From Campylobacterales bacterium (GTDB taxonomy: Bacteria > Campylobacterota > Campylobacteria > Campylobacterales > Nitratiruptoraceae): 45,628 nucleotides of DNA. Position 1 is the first letter of the stretch; every line of letters begins with the position of its first letter. The translations under genes were made by a program, and so were the position numbers. The DNA is taken from NCBI GenBank assembly GCA_027065825.1, contig JAMONM010000029.1, positions 1-45,628 of the forward strand, given 5' to 3'. The notes under the pieces are model-generated. The model did no database searches, was not told the origin of the DNA, and saw nothing but the letters and a program-made list of their open reading frames with translations. This document shows, piece after piece, positions 16,836 to 25,605 of this stretch.

Positions 16836-17195
16836 ATGAAAAGATCACTGGCAGCAGTTTTACTCATATTAACCGTAACAGACGCCCAAACTCTGGAGGA
16901 GGCTCTAAAATATAACGACTACGCTCCAAAAGGGGGCGTGGTCGTCTCTCCGCCGCGAACTGAGAGCCACGAGGCCAACCGCAAAGAGCGCCTATTGCTT
17001 CAAAAAAGAGTTAAATACGCCATGCATCCGATCAATATGGGCGTTCTTTCCCTACAGAAAACTCAGCGAGCCATAGAGAAGAGATTGAGCGAAGATATTA
17101 AAAGGCTCTTTTTTCTGCCAAAAAGCATAAAAGTCAAATCGGAAATAAAACGGGACAAGATCTATACCCGTTTTATTTACCGTTTCGAAGAGTGA
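16836..17195 (+). CDS. Small exported hypothetical protein
   Basis: A 119-residue protein that I do not recognise. It begins with a lysine-arginine n-region and a hydrophobic core (MKRSLAAVLLILTV), followed by TDA-QT at residues 15-19, a plausible signal peptidase I site, so it is probably periplasmic. The rest is basic and charged, with no membrane span or cysteines. The stop TGA forms the palindrome TGATCA with the tkt stop on the other strand, so the two genes abut tail to tail. A possible -10 box TAAAAT lies at 16806-16811. It is the only plus-strand gene in the first 37 kb. The function is unknown. Confidence 0.75.
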   Translation: MKRSLAAVLLILTVTDAQTLEEALKYNDYAPKGGVVVSPPRTESHEANRKERLLLQKRVKYAMHPINMGVLSLQKTQRAIEKRLSEDIKRLFFLPKSIKVKSEIKRDKIYTRFIYRFEE

Positions 17196-19130
17196 TCAAG
17201 CCAGCAAATTTTTAGCTTTTTGAACTACGTTTTCGATAGTAAAACCGTACTCTTTAAATACCTCTTCGGCCTTTCCGCTCGCTCCGAATCTGTTTTCTAT
17301 TCCCAATACCGCATCGGCCAATCTGTACCATTCCGAGCCCGATGCGGCCTCTATGGCCAATACCTTGGTCGCCGGATCTATAACGGCGTCTATATACTCT
17401 CGTTCTTGCTCCAAAAAGAGTTCCATACACGGGACGCTAACCACGTTTGCGGCTATACCGTCCTTTTCCAGATGGCAGCCCGCCTGTAGGGCCAACATGA
17501 CTTCGCTACCCGAAGCCACGAGAGTGATCTGCGCCGATTCTCTTCTTTTTATCAGATATCCTCCCCTGGAAGGTTCACCGAAATCCCTGCTCGGTTTCAA
17601 AACTCTCAATTTCTGTCTGCTAAGAACAAAACCGCAGGGAGCCTCCAGTTCCAAAGCCTTTTTCCAGCACTCTACGTTTTCACTGGCGTCAGCGGGTCTA
17701 AAAAGATAAAAATTGGGCAAAGCTCTAAACTGCGATATATGCTCTATAGGCTGATGAGTAGGACCGTCTTCGCCGACACCTATGCTGTCGTGCGTCCATA
17801 CAAAGAAGTTTTTAAGTCCGGAAAGTGCCGCGATTCTAACAGCCGGCTTCTGATAATCGCTAAAAACGAAAAACGTGGCGTTAAAAGGCATAATCAATCC
17901 GTAAGCGGCCATACCGTTGGCAATGGCTCCCATGGCGTGTTCTCTTACCCCGAAATGAAAGTTTTTGCCTTTTGGAAAATCTCCCATACCGTCTAGATAG
18001 GTCTTGTTAGAAGGCGCCAAATCCGCACTACCTCCTACGAATCCTGGGAGAGCTTTGGCTATAGCGTTTAAAATTTTGCCGTTGCTCTCTCTGGTGGCCA
18101 CCATGGAATCGGCCTCGAAGCTGGGCCATTCGATCGAAGAGTAGTCCGGATTTTCCAGTCTGTTTAGCAGTTCGTTCTGCTCCTTGTACGGAAGCTCCAA
18201 CAGAAGTTTTCTCCACTCTTTTTCGTAGAGTTCGCCCTTTTCTACCGCGCATCTGAATCTAATCAGAACATCTTCGGGAACGAAAAACTCCTTGTCGGGA
18301 TCGAATCCGGCTTTTATCTTTGCACACCTTATCTCCTCCTCTCCCAAAGGAGCTCCGTGCGAGTGGGGATCCCCTTCGAAATGGCAAGATCCCTTTGCAA
18401 TTACGGTATTGGCTATTATCAAAACCGGTCTGTTTCTGTTTTTGGCCCATCTGATAGCGGAATCTATATCGTCGTAGTCGTGTCCGTCGATCTCTATTAC
18501 ATCCCACTTTTGAGACTCGAATCTCTCTTTTACGTTTTCGTTCCAAGCTATGGAGGTATCGCCTTCGATGGTTATGTGATTGAAATCGTATATCACAATC
18601 AGATTGTCAAGCTCGAACCGTCCAGCCAAAGCACACGCTTCGTAGCTTATCCCCTCTTCGAGATCTCCGTCTCCGCATAGACAGTAGACGTAATGGTCAA
18701 TAATTTCGGCGGACTCTCTGTTTAAAATTCCTTTTAGATATTTAGAGGCCATCGCCATTCCTACCGCGTTGGCCACTCCCTGTCCCAAAGGACCGGTAGT
18801 TATCTCCACTCCGGGAGTATGGCCGTATTCCGGATGGCCAGGAGTTTTTGACCCTAACTGCCTAAACTCTTTAAGATCCTCAAGATTAATATCGTATCCC
18901 CACAGATAGAGCAAAGAATAGATCAGTCCCGTAGCGTGTCCGCCGCTGAAAACCAGCCGGTCCCTGTTTATCCATTTGGGGTTTTTGGGATTGTGTTTTA
19001 GATGTTCGCTTAATACCACCGCGATATCGGCCAGACCCAAAGGGGCTCCAGGGTGGCCGCTATTGGCCTTTTGTATCATATCCAGAGCCAAAAATCTTAT
19101 CGTATCGGCCATTTTTTTTCTGATATCCAT
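17196..19130 (-). CDS. tkt: Transketolase
   Basis: Transketolase moves two-carbon units between sugar phosphates in the non-oxidative pentose phosphate pathway and depends on thiamine diphosphate. The 644-residue protein has the N-terminal ANSGHPGAPLG segment, the thiamine diphosphate motif GDGDLEEGISYEA (about residues 152-164), the pyrimidine-domain EHAMGAIANGMA stretch and the WTHDSIGVGEDGPTHQP substrate motif. It follows ispA by 58 bases on the same strand and ends the operon, meeting the convergent gene with no space between the stops. Confidence 0.98.
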   Translation of the reverse strand: MDIRKKMADTIRFLALDMIQKANSGHPGAPLGLADIAVVLSEHLKHNPKNPKWINRDRLVFSGGHATGLIYSLLYLWGYDINLEDLKEFRQLGSKTPGHPEYGHTPGVEITTGPLGQGVANAVGMAMASKYLKGILNRESAEIIDHYVYCLCGDGDLEEGISYEACALAGRFELDNLIVIYDFNHITIEGDTSIAWNENVKERFESQKWDVIEIDGHDYDDIDSAIRWAKNRNRPVLIIANTVIAKGSCHFEGDPHSHGAPLGEEEIRCAKIKAGFDPDKEFFVPEDVLIRFRCAVEKGELYEKEWRKLLLELPYKEQNELLNRLENPDYSSIEWPSFEADSMVATRESNGKILNAIAKALPGFVGGSADLAPSNKTYLDGMGDFPKGKNFHFGVREHAMGAIANGMAAYGLIMPFNATFFVFSDYQKPAVRIAALSGLKNFFVWTHDSIGVGEDGPTHQPIEHISQFRALPNFYLFRPADASENVECWKKALELEAPCGFVLSRQKLRVLKPSRDFGEPSRGGYLIKRRESAQITLVASGSEVMLALQAGCHLEKDGIAANVVSVPCMELFLEQEREYIDAVIDPATKVLAIEAASGSEWYRLADAVLGIENRFGASGKAEEVFKEYGFTIENVVQKAKNLLA

Positions 19131-19188
19131 CGTCTATCCTCTTTGCTGGAAACTTTAGTGGGGATTTTATTCTCTTTTTGATAAAAAA

Positions 19189-20061
19189 CTATTTAACCCT
19201 AAGCCTTTCGTGCCTGGTTATATAATCTTTTAGCAGCTCTTTTAACCCCTTTTGAAGTCTCTCATCGAAATTTTCGAGTCTTTCGTTAATCAAATCCGCT
19301 TTTTCTTCCGCCGCCTTGAAAGCCCCCTCTATTCCCAGGAGATTGACAAAACTGTTTTTGTTGGAGTCGTTTCCGGTGGTCTTTTTCGCTACGCTTTCGT
19401 CAGCTACCGCGTCTATTAGATCGTCCTGGATCTGAAACAGCAATCCCAGCTCTATACCGAAGTTATAAAGATCCTTTACCTCCTTTTGCGGTAGATTGGC
19501 GATCACTCCGCCCATACTCAAAGAGGCCGCTATGAGTCTGCCGGTTTTGTGAATGTGCAAAAACTCCACCTCCTTCAAAGAGAGCGGAATCTCCTCGTAG
19601 TGACAATCGATCGCCTGGCCCAGCACCATGCCGTGAGCTCCTCCCTCCATAGAGAGTATCTCAACCAGTTCAATTTTAGTCTGTGCGTCCAAAGGGGCTT
19701 TGGATATGAGATAAAAGGAGTAGGTATTTAACGCGTCGCCGATCAAAATGGCCAAAGTCTCGTTATAGGCTTTGTGCAAAGTCTTTTTCCCTCTTCTTAG
19801 ATCTGCGTTATCCATTGAGGGAAGATCGTCATGAACCAAAGAGTAGGTATGCAGATATTCCACGGCCGCGGCGACCGGCATCGCATTTTTGACCAATAGA
19901 GGCGCTTTGGCCTCCACCACGCCAAGGAGAAGCATAGGTCTAAATCTTTTGCCGCCAGCTTTTAGCATATATGAAAAGGCTTCGTCGTAATGAGGGTGAA
20001 AACTCTCTATTTTTGGAAAACTCTTTTGCAGATACTCTTCGAAATCGCTCAAAAGACTCAT
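19189..20061 (-). CDS. ispA: Polyprenyl (farnesyl/geranylgeranyl-type) diphosphate synthase
   Basis: A short-chain trans-prenyltransferase that condenses isopentenyl diphosphate with allylic diphosphates. The first aspartate-rich motif DDLPSMD is at residues 78-84, followed by NADLRRGKKTLHKAY, and the second is QDDLIDAVAD. Length (290 residues) fits the FPP/GGPP synthase class rather than longer-chain enzymes. The exact chain length cannot be fixed by reading alone. Its ATG overlaps the stop of the ybaB-type gene by 4 bases (ATGA), so the two are translationally coupled. Confidence 0.93.
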   Translation of the reverse strand: MSLLSDFEEYLQKSFPKIESFHPHYDEAFSYMLKAGGKRFRPMLLLGVVEAKAPLLVKNAMPVAAAVEYLHTYSLVHDDLPSMDNADLRRGKKTLHKAYNETLAILIGDALNTYSFYLISKAPLDAQTKIELVEILSMEGGAHGMVLGQAIDCHYEEIPLSLKEVEFLHIHKTGRLIAASLSMGGVIANLPQKEVKDLYNFGIELGLLFQIQDDLIDAVADESVAKKTTGNDSNKNSFVNLLGIEGAFKAAEEKADLINERLENFDERLQKGLKELLKDYITRHERLRVK

Positions 20062-20375
20062 CTCTCTCCCGTTTCGAAAGGGGGAGTGCTCATTAGACTC
20101 ATCGCTACCCTGCGCTTTTCCTCCTCCACCATCTTGATCACGTCGTTTACCGCACTAATTAGCAGTATCTGCAAAGATTCCCTATCCTCCATCAAAGAGT
20201 CGTCAATCTCGATATCTACGATCTCTCCCCTGCCGTTTGCGCTAACTTTTACCAAACCTCCGCCGCTTTTTGCGGTGAAGATTTTGTTTTCGCTCTCCTG
20301 CTGAATCTTTTTCGCTTTTTCCTGAATCTCCTCGAGCACTTTGCCGAGATCTTTTAGGTTCATATTATCGAACAT
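20058..20375 (-). CDS. YbaB/EbfC family nucleoid-associated protein
   Basis: Members of this family are small dimeric DNA-binding proteins. The 105-residue protein has the family plan: an N-terminal helix rich in Lys/Glu (LGKVLEEIQEKAKKIQQE), a central beta sheet (SGGGLVKVSANGRGEIVDIEID) and a C-terminal helix. It sits between panD and ispA. In H. pylori a ybaB-type gene is also next to panD, by memory. Its C-terminal extension MSLMSTPPFETGER is encoded partly over the ispA start. Confidence 0.88.
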   Translation of the reverse strand: MFDNMNLKDLGKVLEEIQEKAKKIQQESENKIFTAKSGGGLVKVSANGRGEIVDIEIDDSLMEDRESLQILLISAVNDVIKMVEEEKRRVAMSLMSTPPFETGER

Positions 20376-20402
20376 CGTATATCCTAATTCGCGGTCTGCT
20401 CT

Positions 20403-20768
20403 TTACATATAGTTTAGAATCTCGTCTATATCGTTGTTGTCGTTGACCAACACGATAGTAGGTTCGTAATTCTCCAACTCCTCTTGCGTATAAAGCGCAT
20501 ATGCCACGATTATTATTTTGTCCCCCGGATGAGCTTTTCTGGCGGCGGCACCGTTGAGACAGATCTCCCTTTTGCCCCGTTCTCCTTTTATGACATACGT
20601 GGTGAACCTCTCTCCGTTGTTGATATTGAGTATCTCAACCTTTTGGCCCACTTTTAGTCTCGCTGCTTCTAATAGCTCTTCATCTATGGTTATCGATCCT
20701 ACGTAATTGAGGTTGGCGTCGGTAACCGTAGCGCGATGAATTTTGCTAAAAAGCATCTCTATTTGCAT
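20403..20768 (-). CDS. panD: Aspartate 1-decarboxylase
   Basis: PanD makes beta-alanine from aspartate for pantothenate and CoA. It is a pyruvoyl enzyme made as a proenzyme that cleaves itself between Gly24 and Ser25, and the required YVGSITID sequence is present with G24 and S25 in place. Length is 121 residues. [16 protein letters not shown], the conserved second half of the active site, is intact. One base separates it from the ferredoxin gene upstream, so the two are probably cotranscribed. Confidence 0.97.
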   Translation of the reverse strand: MQIEMLFSKIHRATVTDANLNYVGSITIDEELLEAARLKVGQKVEILNINNGERFTTYVIKGERGKREICLNGAAARKAHPGDKIIIVAYALYTQEELENYEPTIVLVNDNNDIDEILNYM

Positions 20769-20769
20769 T

Positions 20770-21156
20770 TTACGCTCCGCCGCTCATTTTCATCATCTCT
20801 TCTACGCCTATGGGCTGATCCCAGTACTCTTCCGGAATCAGGTACTCTTTAACCGGATTTCCTTCTATAATATGCTCCTGTATTATTCTATCAATTTTTT
20901 CCTTATTGAGTCCAACGTACATGTAATGTCCGGGCTCCACCAACATAACCGGTCCCAGTTGACATCTGTTCAAACATCCGGTTCTCACAGGTTGAACGGT
21001 ACCTATTATTCCTTTTTCCATCAGTTTTTGCGCCAGATACTGAAACAGTTGCGCCGATTCAGGATCGCTCTGACTTACGCAGCTAGGTTTTGGAAAGCCC
21101 GGAGGCGCCGACTGCTCGCACTTGAATATATAAAAGGCTGGTTGCGGTATTCCCAT
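20770..21156 (-). CDS. Thioredoxin-like [2Fe-2S] ferredoxin domain protein
   Basis: The 128-residue protein has four cysteines, C13, C26, C61 and C65, in the spacing of thioredoxin-fold [2Fe-2S] ferredoxins (KC...SC...[12 protein letters not shown]). The [12 protein letters not shown] stretch around C61 and C65 is the family signature, also found in NuoE-type subunits. The likely role is electron transfer, partner unknown. It starts a group with panD, ybaB and ispA and is preceded by an 84-base gap with a TATAAT box. Confidence 0.88.
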   Translation of the reverse strand: MGIPQPAFYIFKCEQSAPPGFPKPSCVSQSDPESAQLFQYLAQKLMEKGIIGTVQPVRTGCLNRCQLGPVMLVEPGHYMYVGLNKEKIDRIIQEHIIEGNPVKEYLIPEEYWDQPIGVEEMMKMSGGA

Positions 21157-21217
21157 TTTTAGCTCCTTAATTCATACTAATTTTGTCTGAATTTTAACAA
21201 TATATGTTTAAACTATG

Positions 21218-21223
21218 ATTATA
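21218..21223 (-). promoter_or_regulatory. Probable promoter -10 box for the ferredoxin-panD-ybaB-ispA group
   Basis: A perfect TATAAT on the minus strand lies 62 bases upstream of the ferredoxin start, in the 84-base AT-rich gap after murE. The -35 position reads TTATAA, a poor match. Confidence 0.45.
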
Positions 21224-21240
21224 ATAACCCCGAGCAGTTT

Positions 21241-22527
21241 TTATAAAGAATGATTTAATCTTAAAATCTCTTTTATAAACTTTGCATCGGAGTGTTTGAC
21301 TAGTTTGTCGCCTATCTCTATAAACTCCTCGTCACCTTTGCCTAAAACCAAAAGAACTTCCCCTTGTTCAAGCTCCTTTAGCGCTCTTTTTATCGCCTCT
21401 TTTCTATCGGTAATGAGCGCGGCCTTTTTTTTCTCCCGAACCCCTCGGTAGATATCTTCCATAATCTTTTCTGGATTTTCTCCGCGAGGATTATCGGAGG
21501 TTATGTATATCTTTTTGCAATATTTCGAGGCGATTTCACCCATTACGGCTCTCTTTGCAGCGTCCCGATCACCTCCGGCACCGAAAACAGCTACGATATC
21601 TTTGGATGGAAAGGATTCAAAAACTTTTTTCATACCGTCCGGCGTATGGGCAAAATCGACAAATATTTCCGGATCGTAGCTCACTCTCTCCATGCGTCCC
21701 GCAACGCCCGCGAAATTTTCCACTTTGCTGCATATTCTTTCAAGAGGCTCGCCGGTTAGTATCTTTACGCTAGCGACTGCCGCGGTAAGATTATAAAGAT
21801 TAAAAATTCCGCCAAGTCCCGAATGGAAATCGGCCAACTCGTCCGCAAACCGCACCACAGCCGAGATACCGCCTTCGAGCGAGTATGCCATTACCTGGAA
21901 AGTAGCCGGACTCTCCAAGGCGTAAGTGTAAGCGTTCTTTAGAGGATATTTCGCTTTTGGCTCATCTTTGTTCAAGAGCTTTGGACTCTTTTCGTCATCG
22001 AAAAATCTGTTTTTGGTAGCTATATAGTTTTGCATAGTTTTATGATAGTCCAGATGATCGTGGGAAATATTGGTCAAAACCTTCAAGGCGAAATCCAATC
22101 CCTCTATTCTGTTTTGATCTATGGCGTGTGAGCTCACTTCCATCACGAAATATTCGCATCCTTCATCGAGGGCTCTTTTCATGTTATAAAGGGTCTTTAA
22201 GATAGGCGGAGTAGTGAGAGATTTCTCGCCCAAAGCTCTATCCTGGACGAAAAATCCTCTCGTTCCCTGAAGAGCGGCCCCCCTATCCAGATCGAGCAGA
22301 ATCGAATATATGGCCGCGGCAGTAGTGGTCTTGCCGTTGGTACCGGTTATTCCTATCACTTTCAAAGAATCCAGCCCTGCCCTATTGATCAGTTCCTCTA
22401 CCTTTATAACGTCTCTTATGGATTCGTTCAGATATTTTCTATTCTGAGCCGTCAGGAGAAAACTGATACCCTCTTTATATTCGGAGGTGTCGTCTGTTAC
22501 GACTATTCCGTCGAAATCAGCTATCAT
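21241..22527 (-). CDS. murE: UDP-N-acetylmuramoyl-L-alanyl-D-glutamate--2,6-diaminopimelate ligase
   Basis: MurE adds the third amino acid of the peptidoglycan stem peptide in the cytoplasm using ATP. The ATP motif GTNGKTTT is at residues 62-69, and SDNPRGEN, about residue 345, contains the DNPR motif typical of enzymes that add meso-diaminopimelate rather than lysine. At 428 residues it is shorter than E. coli MurE (495), mainly because the N-terminal domain is trimmed, as is usual in Campylobacterota. Its ATG lies 11 bases inside the end of the upstream TPR gene. Confidence 0.97.
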   Translation of the reverse strand: MIADFDGIVVTDDTSEYKEGISFLLTAQNRKYLNESIRDVIKVEELINRAGLDSLKVIGITGTNGKTTTAAAIYSILLDLDRGAALQGTRGFFVQDRALGEKSLTTPPILKTLYNMKRALDEGCEYFVMEVSSHAIDQNRIEGLDFALKVLTNISHDHLDYHKTMQNYIATKNRFFDDEKSPKLLNKDEPKAKYPLKNAYTYALESPATFQVMAYSLEGGISAVVRFADELADFHSGLGGIFNLYNLTAAVASVKILTGEPLERICSKVENFAGVAGRMERVSYDPEIFVDFAHTPDGMKKVFESFPSKDIVAVFGAGGDRDAAKRAVMGEIASKYCKKIYITSDNPRGENPEKIMEDIYRGVREKKKAALITDRKEAIKRALKELEQGEVLLVLGKGDEEFIEIGDKLVKHSDAKFIKEILRLNHSL

Positions 22528-23104
22528 TGGTAAAGTCTCTGGGATCTATCTTTTCAAAAAGAGAGAGAATTTTCATATCCGCAGGGTATAGCATAGTGGC
22601 GTCTTCCAAATAGGTAAGGGCGATCTCTTCAAATCCGTTTTCTATCAACCCTTCCAAGAAATCGAGAAAGTCCCTCTTTTCGTTTATGATAACCTTCGTA
22701 CTGAACATGATGTCTTCGAAGGCTCTTTTGAACGAGCCTCTGCTCTTTACGAGCGCCTTAAAGTCATCGTAGCTTATTCCCTCTTCGTACTCGAAAAAAA
22801 CATCCGAGCCTGTTTTCGAAACTATCTCAGTCGAACTGTCCATAAATCCAATGATCTCCTCTATAATCTCCTCTGCTTCGAGGTTTTTCTCCTCTTTTAA
22901 AACCGTATAGTAATCATATATCGCTAGAGCCTCTTCGTTACCCTCCTGAGCCATGTCGCTAAGGAGCAGCCCTATTTTTGCTTCGCGGTTTTTGGGATCG
23001 TTTCTCAAAACAATAGAGTAGTACTGTATGGCCTTTTTATAATCTCCTTTGGCAAAGGCTTTGGTAGCTTGAACGAGCAGTCTTTTAAAGCCGTATCTTT
23101 TCAT
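22517..23104 (-). CDS. Small TPR-like protein of the nifU-murE cluster
   Basis: I choose the ATG at 23104 (MKRYGFKRLLVQATKAFAKG), which overlaps the nifU-like stop as ATGA, over an in-frame upstream start. The product is 195 residues. The N-terminal third holds a TPR-like helix pair (ATKAFAKGDYKKAIQYYSIVLRNDP split around residues 11-36). The rest is acidic and helical without a recognised motif. No signal peptide or membrane span. A protein of this kind lies between nifU-like and murE genes in H. pylori, by memory. The function is unknown. Confidence 0.85.
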   Translation of the reverse strand: MKRYGFKRLLVQATKAFAKGDYKKAIQYYSIVLRNDPKNREAKIGLLLSDMAQEGNEEALAIYDYYTVLKEEKNLEAEEIIEEIIGFMDSSTEIVSKTGSDVFFEYEEGISYDDFKALVKSRGSFKRAFEDIMFSTKVIINEKRDFLDFLEGLIENGFEEIALTYLEDATMLYPADMKILSLFEKIDPRDFTNDS

Positions 23105-23403
23105 TTTCCCTCTTGAGCGATCTGATCTGCAATCTTTTCCCAATTATCGGCAAGATCGGGAGCTATGTTAATAACTTCGATCTCCGGGTGGATATCTATT
23201 CTCAATTGCCTTTCCACTCCGTATTTAAGCGTATTGCCGCTGGCACTGCATCCCACGCAGGCTCCGCCTAGGCTGACAAACACTTTTCCCCCTTTTACCC
23301 CCAGGAGTTTAATGTCGCCGCCGTCCAAAGCCAACATGGGTCTGATCTTCTCTATGGACTTCTCCACCGCGGGCAGAAGGTCCTCGTCGCTAAAAGGTAT
23401 CAT
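23101..23403 (-). CDS. NifU-like C-terminal domain protein (Fe-S cluster scaffold/carrier)
   Basis: A 100-residue stand-alone Nfu-type domain. It contains the conserved LDGGDIKLLG (residues 26-35) and the cluster-binding CxxC as GGACVGCSAS with C49 and C52. Such proteins hold or pass on [4Fe-4S] clusters. It follows rplQ by 97 bases, which include a GGGGC hairpin, and overlaps the next gene by ATGA. In this group of bacteria it probably works with the NIF-type cluster system, but no nifS or full nifU is in the window. Confidence 0.93.
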   Translation of the reverse strand: MIPFSDEDLLPAVEKSIEKIRPMLALDGGDIKLLGVKGGKVFVSLGGACVGCSASGNTLKYGVERQLRIDIHPEIEVINIAPDLADNWEKIADQIAQEGK

Positions 23404-23481
23404 AAATTCTCCTAAGAAGCTATGGAATGTTAATGGAATATAAGGAAAGTTGGCTTAAAAAACTATTAACGAAGAAGGTTA

Positions 23482-23495
23482 GGGGCAAAAGCCCC
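23482..23495 (-). terminator. GGGGC-TTTT-GCCCC hairpin after rplQ (possible end of the alpha operon)
   Basis: A perfect 5-bp GC stem with a 4-base loop, 5 bases after the rplQ stop. The tail TAACCTTCTTCG is pyrimidine-rich but not a clean U-run, so termination may be partial. Its sequence with the neighbouring GATTC matches the hairpin at 14986-14999. Confidence 0.45.
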
Positions 23496-23500
23496 GAATC

Positions 23501-23851
23501 TTATACGAGCTCTATGAAGGCCATAGGCGCGGCGTCGCCTCTTCTGACTCTAGTTCTGACGATTCTTGTGTAGCCGCCGTTTCTATCTTGATATCTAGGG
23601 GCTATCTCGTTCATCAATTTTTTTGTAGCCTCTTTGTCCTGCAGATACGCAAAAACTTCTCTGTGAGCGTTAAAATCGCCTTTTTTCGCTTTTGTCACAA
23701 GTTTTTCAAAATAGCTTCTTAGAGTTTTGGCTTTGGCTACAGTAGTCTCTATCTTGCCGTTGGCTATCAGCGCAATGGCCATGTTTTTTAGCAACGCTTT
23801 TCTGTGTGAACTGGTTCTGCCCAGTTTTCTATATCCGTGTCTATGTCTCAT
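23501..23851 (-). CDS. rplQ: 50S ribosomal protein L17
   Basis: L17 lines the polypeptide exit tunnel region of the 50S subunit. The 116-residue product starts [20 protein letters not shown], the invariant N-terminus, and ends with the [18 protein letters not shown] core. It is the last gene of the alpha operon, 10 bases after rpoA, the standard place. Confidence 0.98.
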   Translation of the reverse strand: MRHRHGYRKLGRTSSHRKALLKNMAIALIANGKIETTVAKAKTLRSYFEKLVTKAKKGDFNAHREVFAYLQDKEATKKLMNEIAPRYQDRNGGYTRIVRTRVRRGDAAPMAFIELV

Positions 23852-23861
23852 AAAACATCCT

Positions 23862-24854
23862 TTAAGACTTTATCTTTTCGATTCTTTTCCTAAGAGCTTC
23901 GAGCTCTTTAGCTCCCATTTTCTCTATTATTCCGGAAAGCTCTTCGAGCTTCTCCTTGATCTCCTCTAGCGATTTTTTGCCTAGATTCTTGATATTCTTG
24001 AGCTCTTCGTCGCTCATAAGAATCAATTCGCCGATAAACTCTATACCCGCCCTTTCGAGGCAGTTGTGGCTTCTGGCGCTAAGGCCGAGAGCGTCGATTT
24101 TTTGCAGCAGCTGCTTTGTTTCGCCGCCGTTGTCCTCGCTCTGCGCGGAACTTAGATCCACGTCAAGTTCGCTGTTAAATACGGACATCTGTTTATACAT
24201 AACAGATAACGCGTCCTTGAAAGCGCTGAGCGGATCGATCTGTCCGTCGGTCTCTATATCGAAAACGATCTTTTCGAAATTGGGATTGTCCTCCACGAGA
24301 ATGTTTTCTATCTCGTATACCGCCTTCTTGACCGGGGTAAAGAATGCGTCGAGAGGAAGATAACCGGCCGGAACCTCTTCTCTGATCTCTTCGCTGGGAA
24401 CGTAACCTATCCCTTTGTGGACGATCAGCGAAAACTTCAGGTTCGCGTCTTCGTTAAGTGTGGCCAAAAAAGCATCCGGAGTGACTATCTCGACGCTTTC
24501 GCTCTCAAGATCCTTTCCGTAGATCTCTTTAGGGCCGTTGAATTCGTAAGACACCTCTACCTTGTCGCTCTCGTCTCTTATTTTGAATCTGATGTTTTTC
24601 AGATTTATGATGAAAACCGCAACATCCTCCAGCATACCTCTGACGCTGTCAAATTCGTGCGAAACCCCTTCTATTCTGATCGCTACCGGAGCGTATCCTA
24701 TGGAACTGCTCAGCATCAGTCTTCTGAGCGGATGGGCCAAAGAAATCGCGTATCCGCTCTCGAAAGGATAGGCTTCGATTTTTATACTGTTTTCGCCGGT
24801 AGATGTCACTTCTACTTCTGAAGGCATAAAAGGCGCTGTTTTAATTTTCTTCAT
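23862..24854 (-). CDS. rpoA: DNA-directed RNA polymerase subunit alpha
   Basis: Alpha dimerises to start RNA polymerase assembly, and its C-terminal domain touches upstream DNA and activators. The 330-residue protein has the N-terminal assembly domain ([17 protein letters not shown] at about residues 34-50) and the C-terminal helix-hairpin-helix domain ([19 protein letters not shown] at about 285-303), joined by an acidic linker. It is preceded by a terminator-like hairpin and its own TATAAA box, so its expression is probably partly separate from rpsD. Confidence 0.99.
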   Translation of the reverse strand: MKKIKTAPFMPSEVEVTSTGENSIKIEAYPFESGYAISLAHPLRRLMLSSSIGYAPVAIRIEGVSHEFDSVRGMLEDVAVFIINLKNIRFKIRDESDKVEVSYEFNGPKEIYGKDLESESVEIVTPDAFLATLNEDANLKFSLIVHKGIGYVPSEEIREEVPAGYLPLDAFFTPVKKAVYEIENILVEDNPNFEKIVFDIETDGQIDPLSAFKDALSVMYKQMSVFNSELDVDLSSAQSEDNGGETKQLLQKIDALGLSARSHNCLERAGIEFIGELILMSDEELKNIKNLGKKSLEEIKEKLEELSGIIEKMGAKELEALRKRIEKIKS

Positions 24855-24874
24855 GCTTACTCTCTCTCGTTTTA

Positions 24875-24880
24875 TTTATA
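24875..24880 (-). promoter_or_regulatory. Candidate internal promoter of rpoA-rplQ
   Basis: TATAAA (within TACTATAAAT) on the minus strand, 21 bases before the rpoA ATG and just after the hairpin at 24900-24919. No clear -35 box. Confidence 0.4.
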
Positions 24881-24899
24881 GTAATGGTTGTAAATAACG

Positions 24900-24919
24900 A
24901 AAAAAGAGGCCAAGCCCCT
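24900..24919 (-). terminator. Terminator-like hairpin between rpsD and rpoA
   Basis: AGGGGC-TTG-GCCTCT pairs over 6 bp (one G-U) with a 3-base loop and runs straight into TTTTTT. It lies 8 bases after the rpsD stop. This is the clearest intrinsic-terminator shape inside the ribosomal clusters. Being mid-operon, it likely works as an attenuator, lowering rpoA-rplQ expression relative to the ribosomal genes upstream. Confidence 0.6.
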
Positions 24920-24927
24920 ATTTTCCG

Positions 24928-25554
24928 TTACTTGGAGTAAAGCTCGACTATTAGACGCTCTTCTACCGGAATTACTATCTCTTCTCTCTCCGGCAGTCTC
25001 GTAAATATTCCGAAAACCTTCTCTTTGTCGACGTCCACCCATGGAACGATTCCGGTCTGATTGGAAAGCTCTATAGATCTTTGAATTTGAGGATTGTTCT
25101 TGCTTTTTTCTCTGATTTCGATCTTTTGTCCAGGTTTCACTCTGTATGAGGGTATATCCACCCTTTTACCGTCTACGAGTACGTGGCCGTGATTGACCAG
25201 CTGCCTAGCGAATCTTCTCGTAGAGGCAAAGCCCATTCTGTAAACGACGTTATCCAGTCTTCTCTCCAAAAGTACGATCAGATTCTCCCCGGTGTTGCCT
25301 TCCATTCTGGCTGCCTCTTTAAAGAGGTTTCTAAACTGTTTTTCGGCCACACCGTACATAAACTTGGCTTTTTGCTTCTCGCGAAGCTGCATTCCGTATT
25401 CCGAAATTTTGGCTCTTCTTTGTCCATGCTGTCCGGGAGCGTAAGGTCTCTTTTCCAATGCGCTCTTGCCCGCGAGTCTTCTCTCTCCTTTAAGAGCCAG
25501 GCTGACTCCCAGTCTTCGTTCGATCTTTTCAACCGGACCTCTATATCTTGCCAT
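24928..25554 (-). CDS. rpsD: 30S ribosomal protein S4
   Basis: S4 is a primary 16S rRNA binder needed for assembly and accuracy. The 208-residue protein starts [19 protein letters not shown] and contains the S4 domain [19 protein letters not shown] and [20 protein letters not shown], both intact. The zinc-finger cysteines seen near the N-terminus of some S4 proteins are absent. In E. coli S4 is the repressor of the alpha operon. The likely control region here would be the long leader before rpmJ. Confidence 0.98.
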   Translation of the reverse strand: MARYRGPVEKIERRLGVSLALKGERRLAGKSALEKRPYAPGQHGQRRAKISEYGMQLREKQKAKFMYGVAEKQFRNLFKEAARMEGNTGENLIVLLERRLDNVVYRMGFASTRRFARQLVNHGHVLVDGKRVDIPSYRVKPGQKIEIREKSKNNPQIQRSIELSNQTGIVPWVDVDKEKVFGIFTRLPEREEIVIPVEERLIVELYSK

Positions 25555-25605
25555 TTTTTCTCCTGTGACTAAAATTCTCTGCTTTTGGGCGAACCGTCCG
25601 AAAAA

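Noticed and set aside
20403-21156. Possible new redox-pantothenate module of ferredoxin and panD
   Set aside because: Adjacency alone is weak evidence; PanD needs no electron donor, so cotranscription is the simpler reading.
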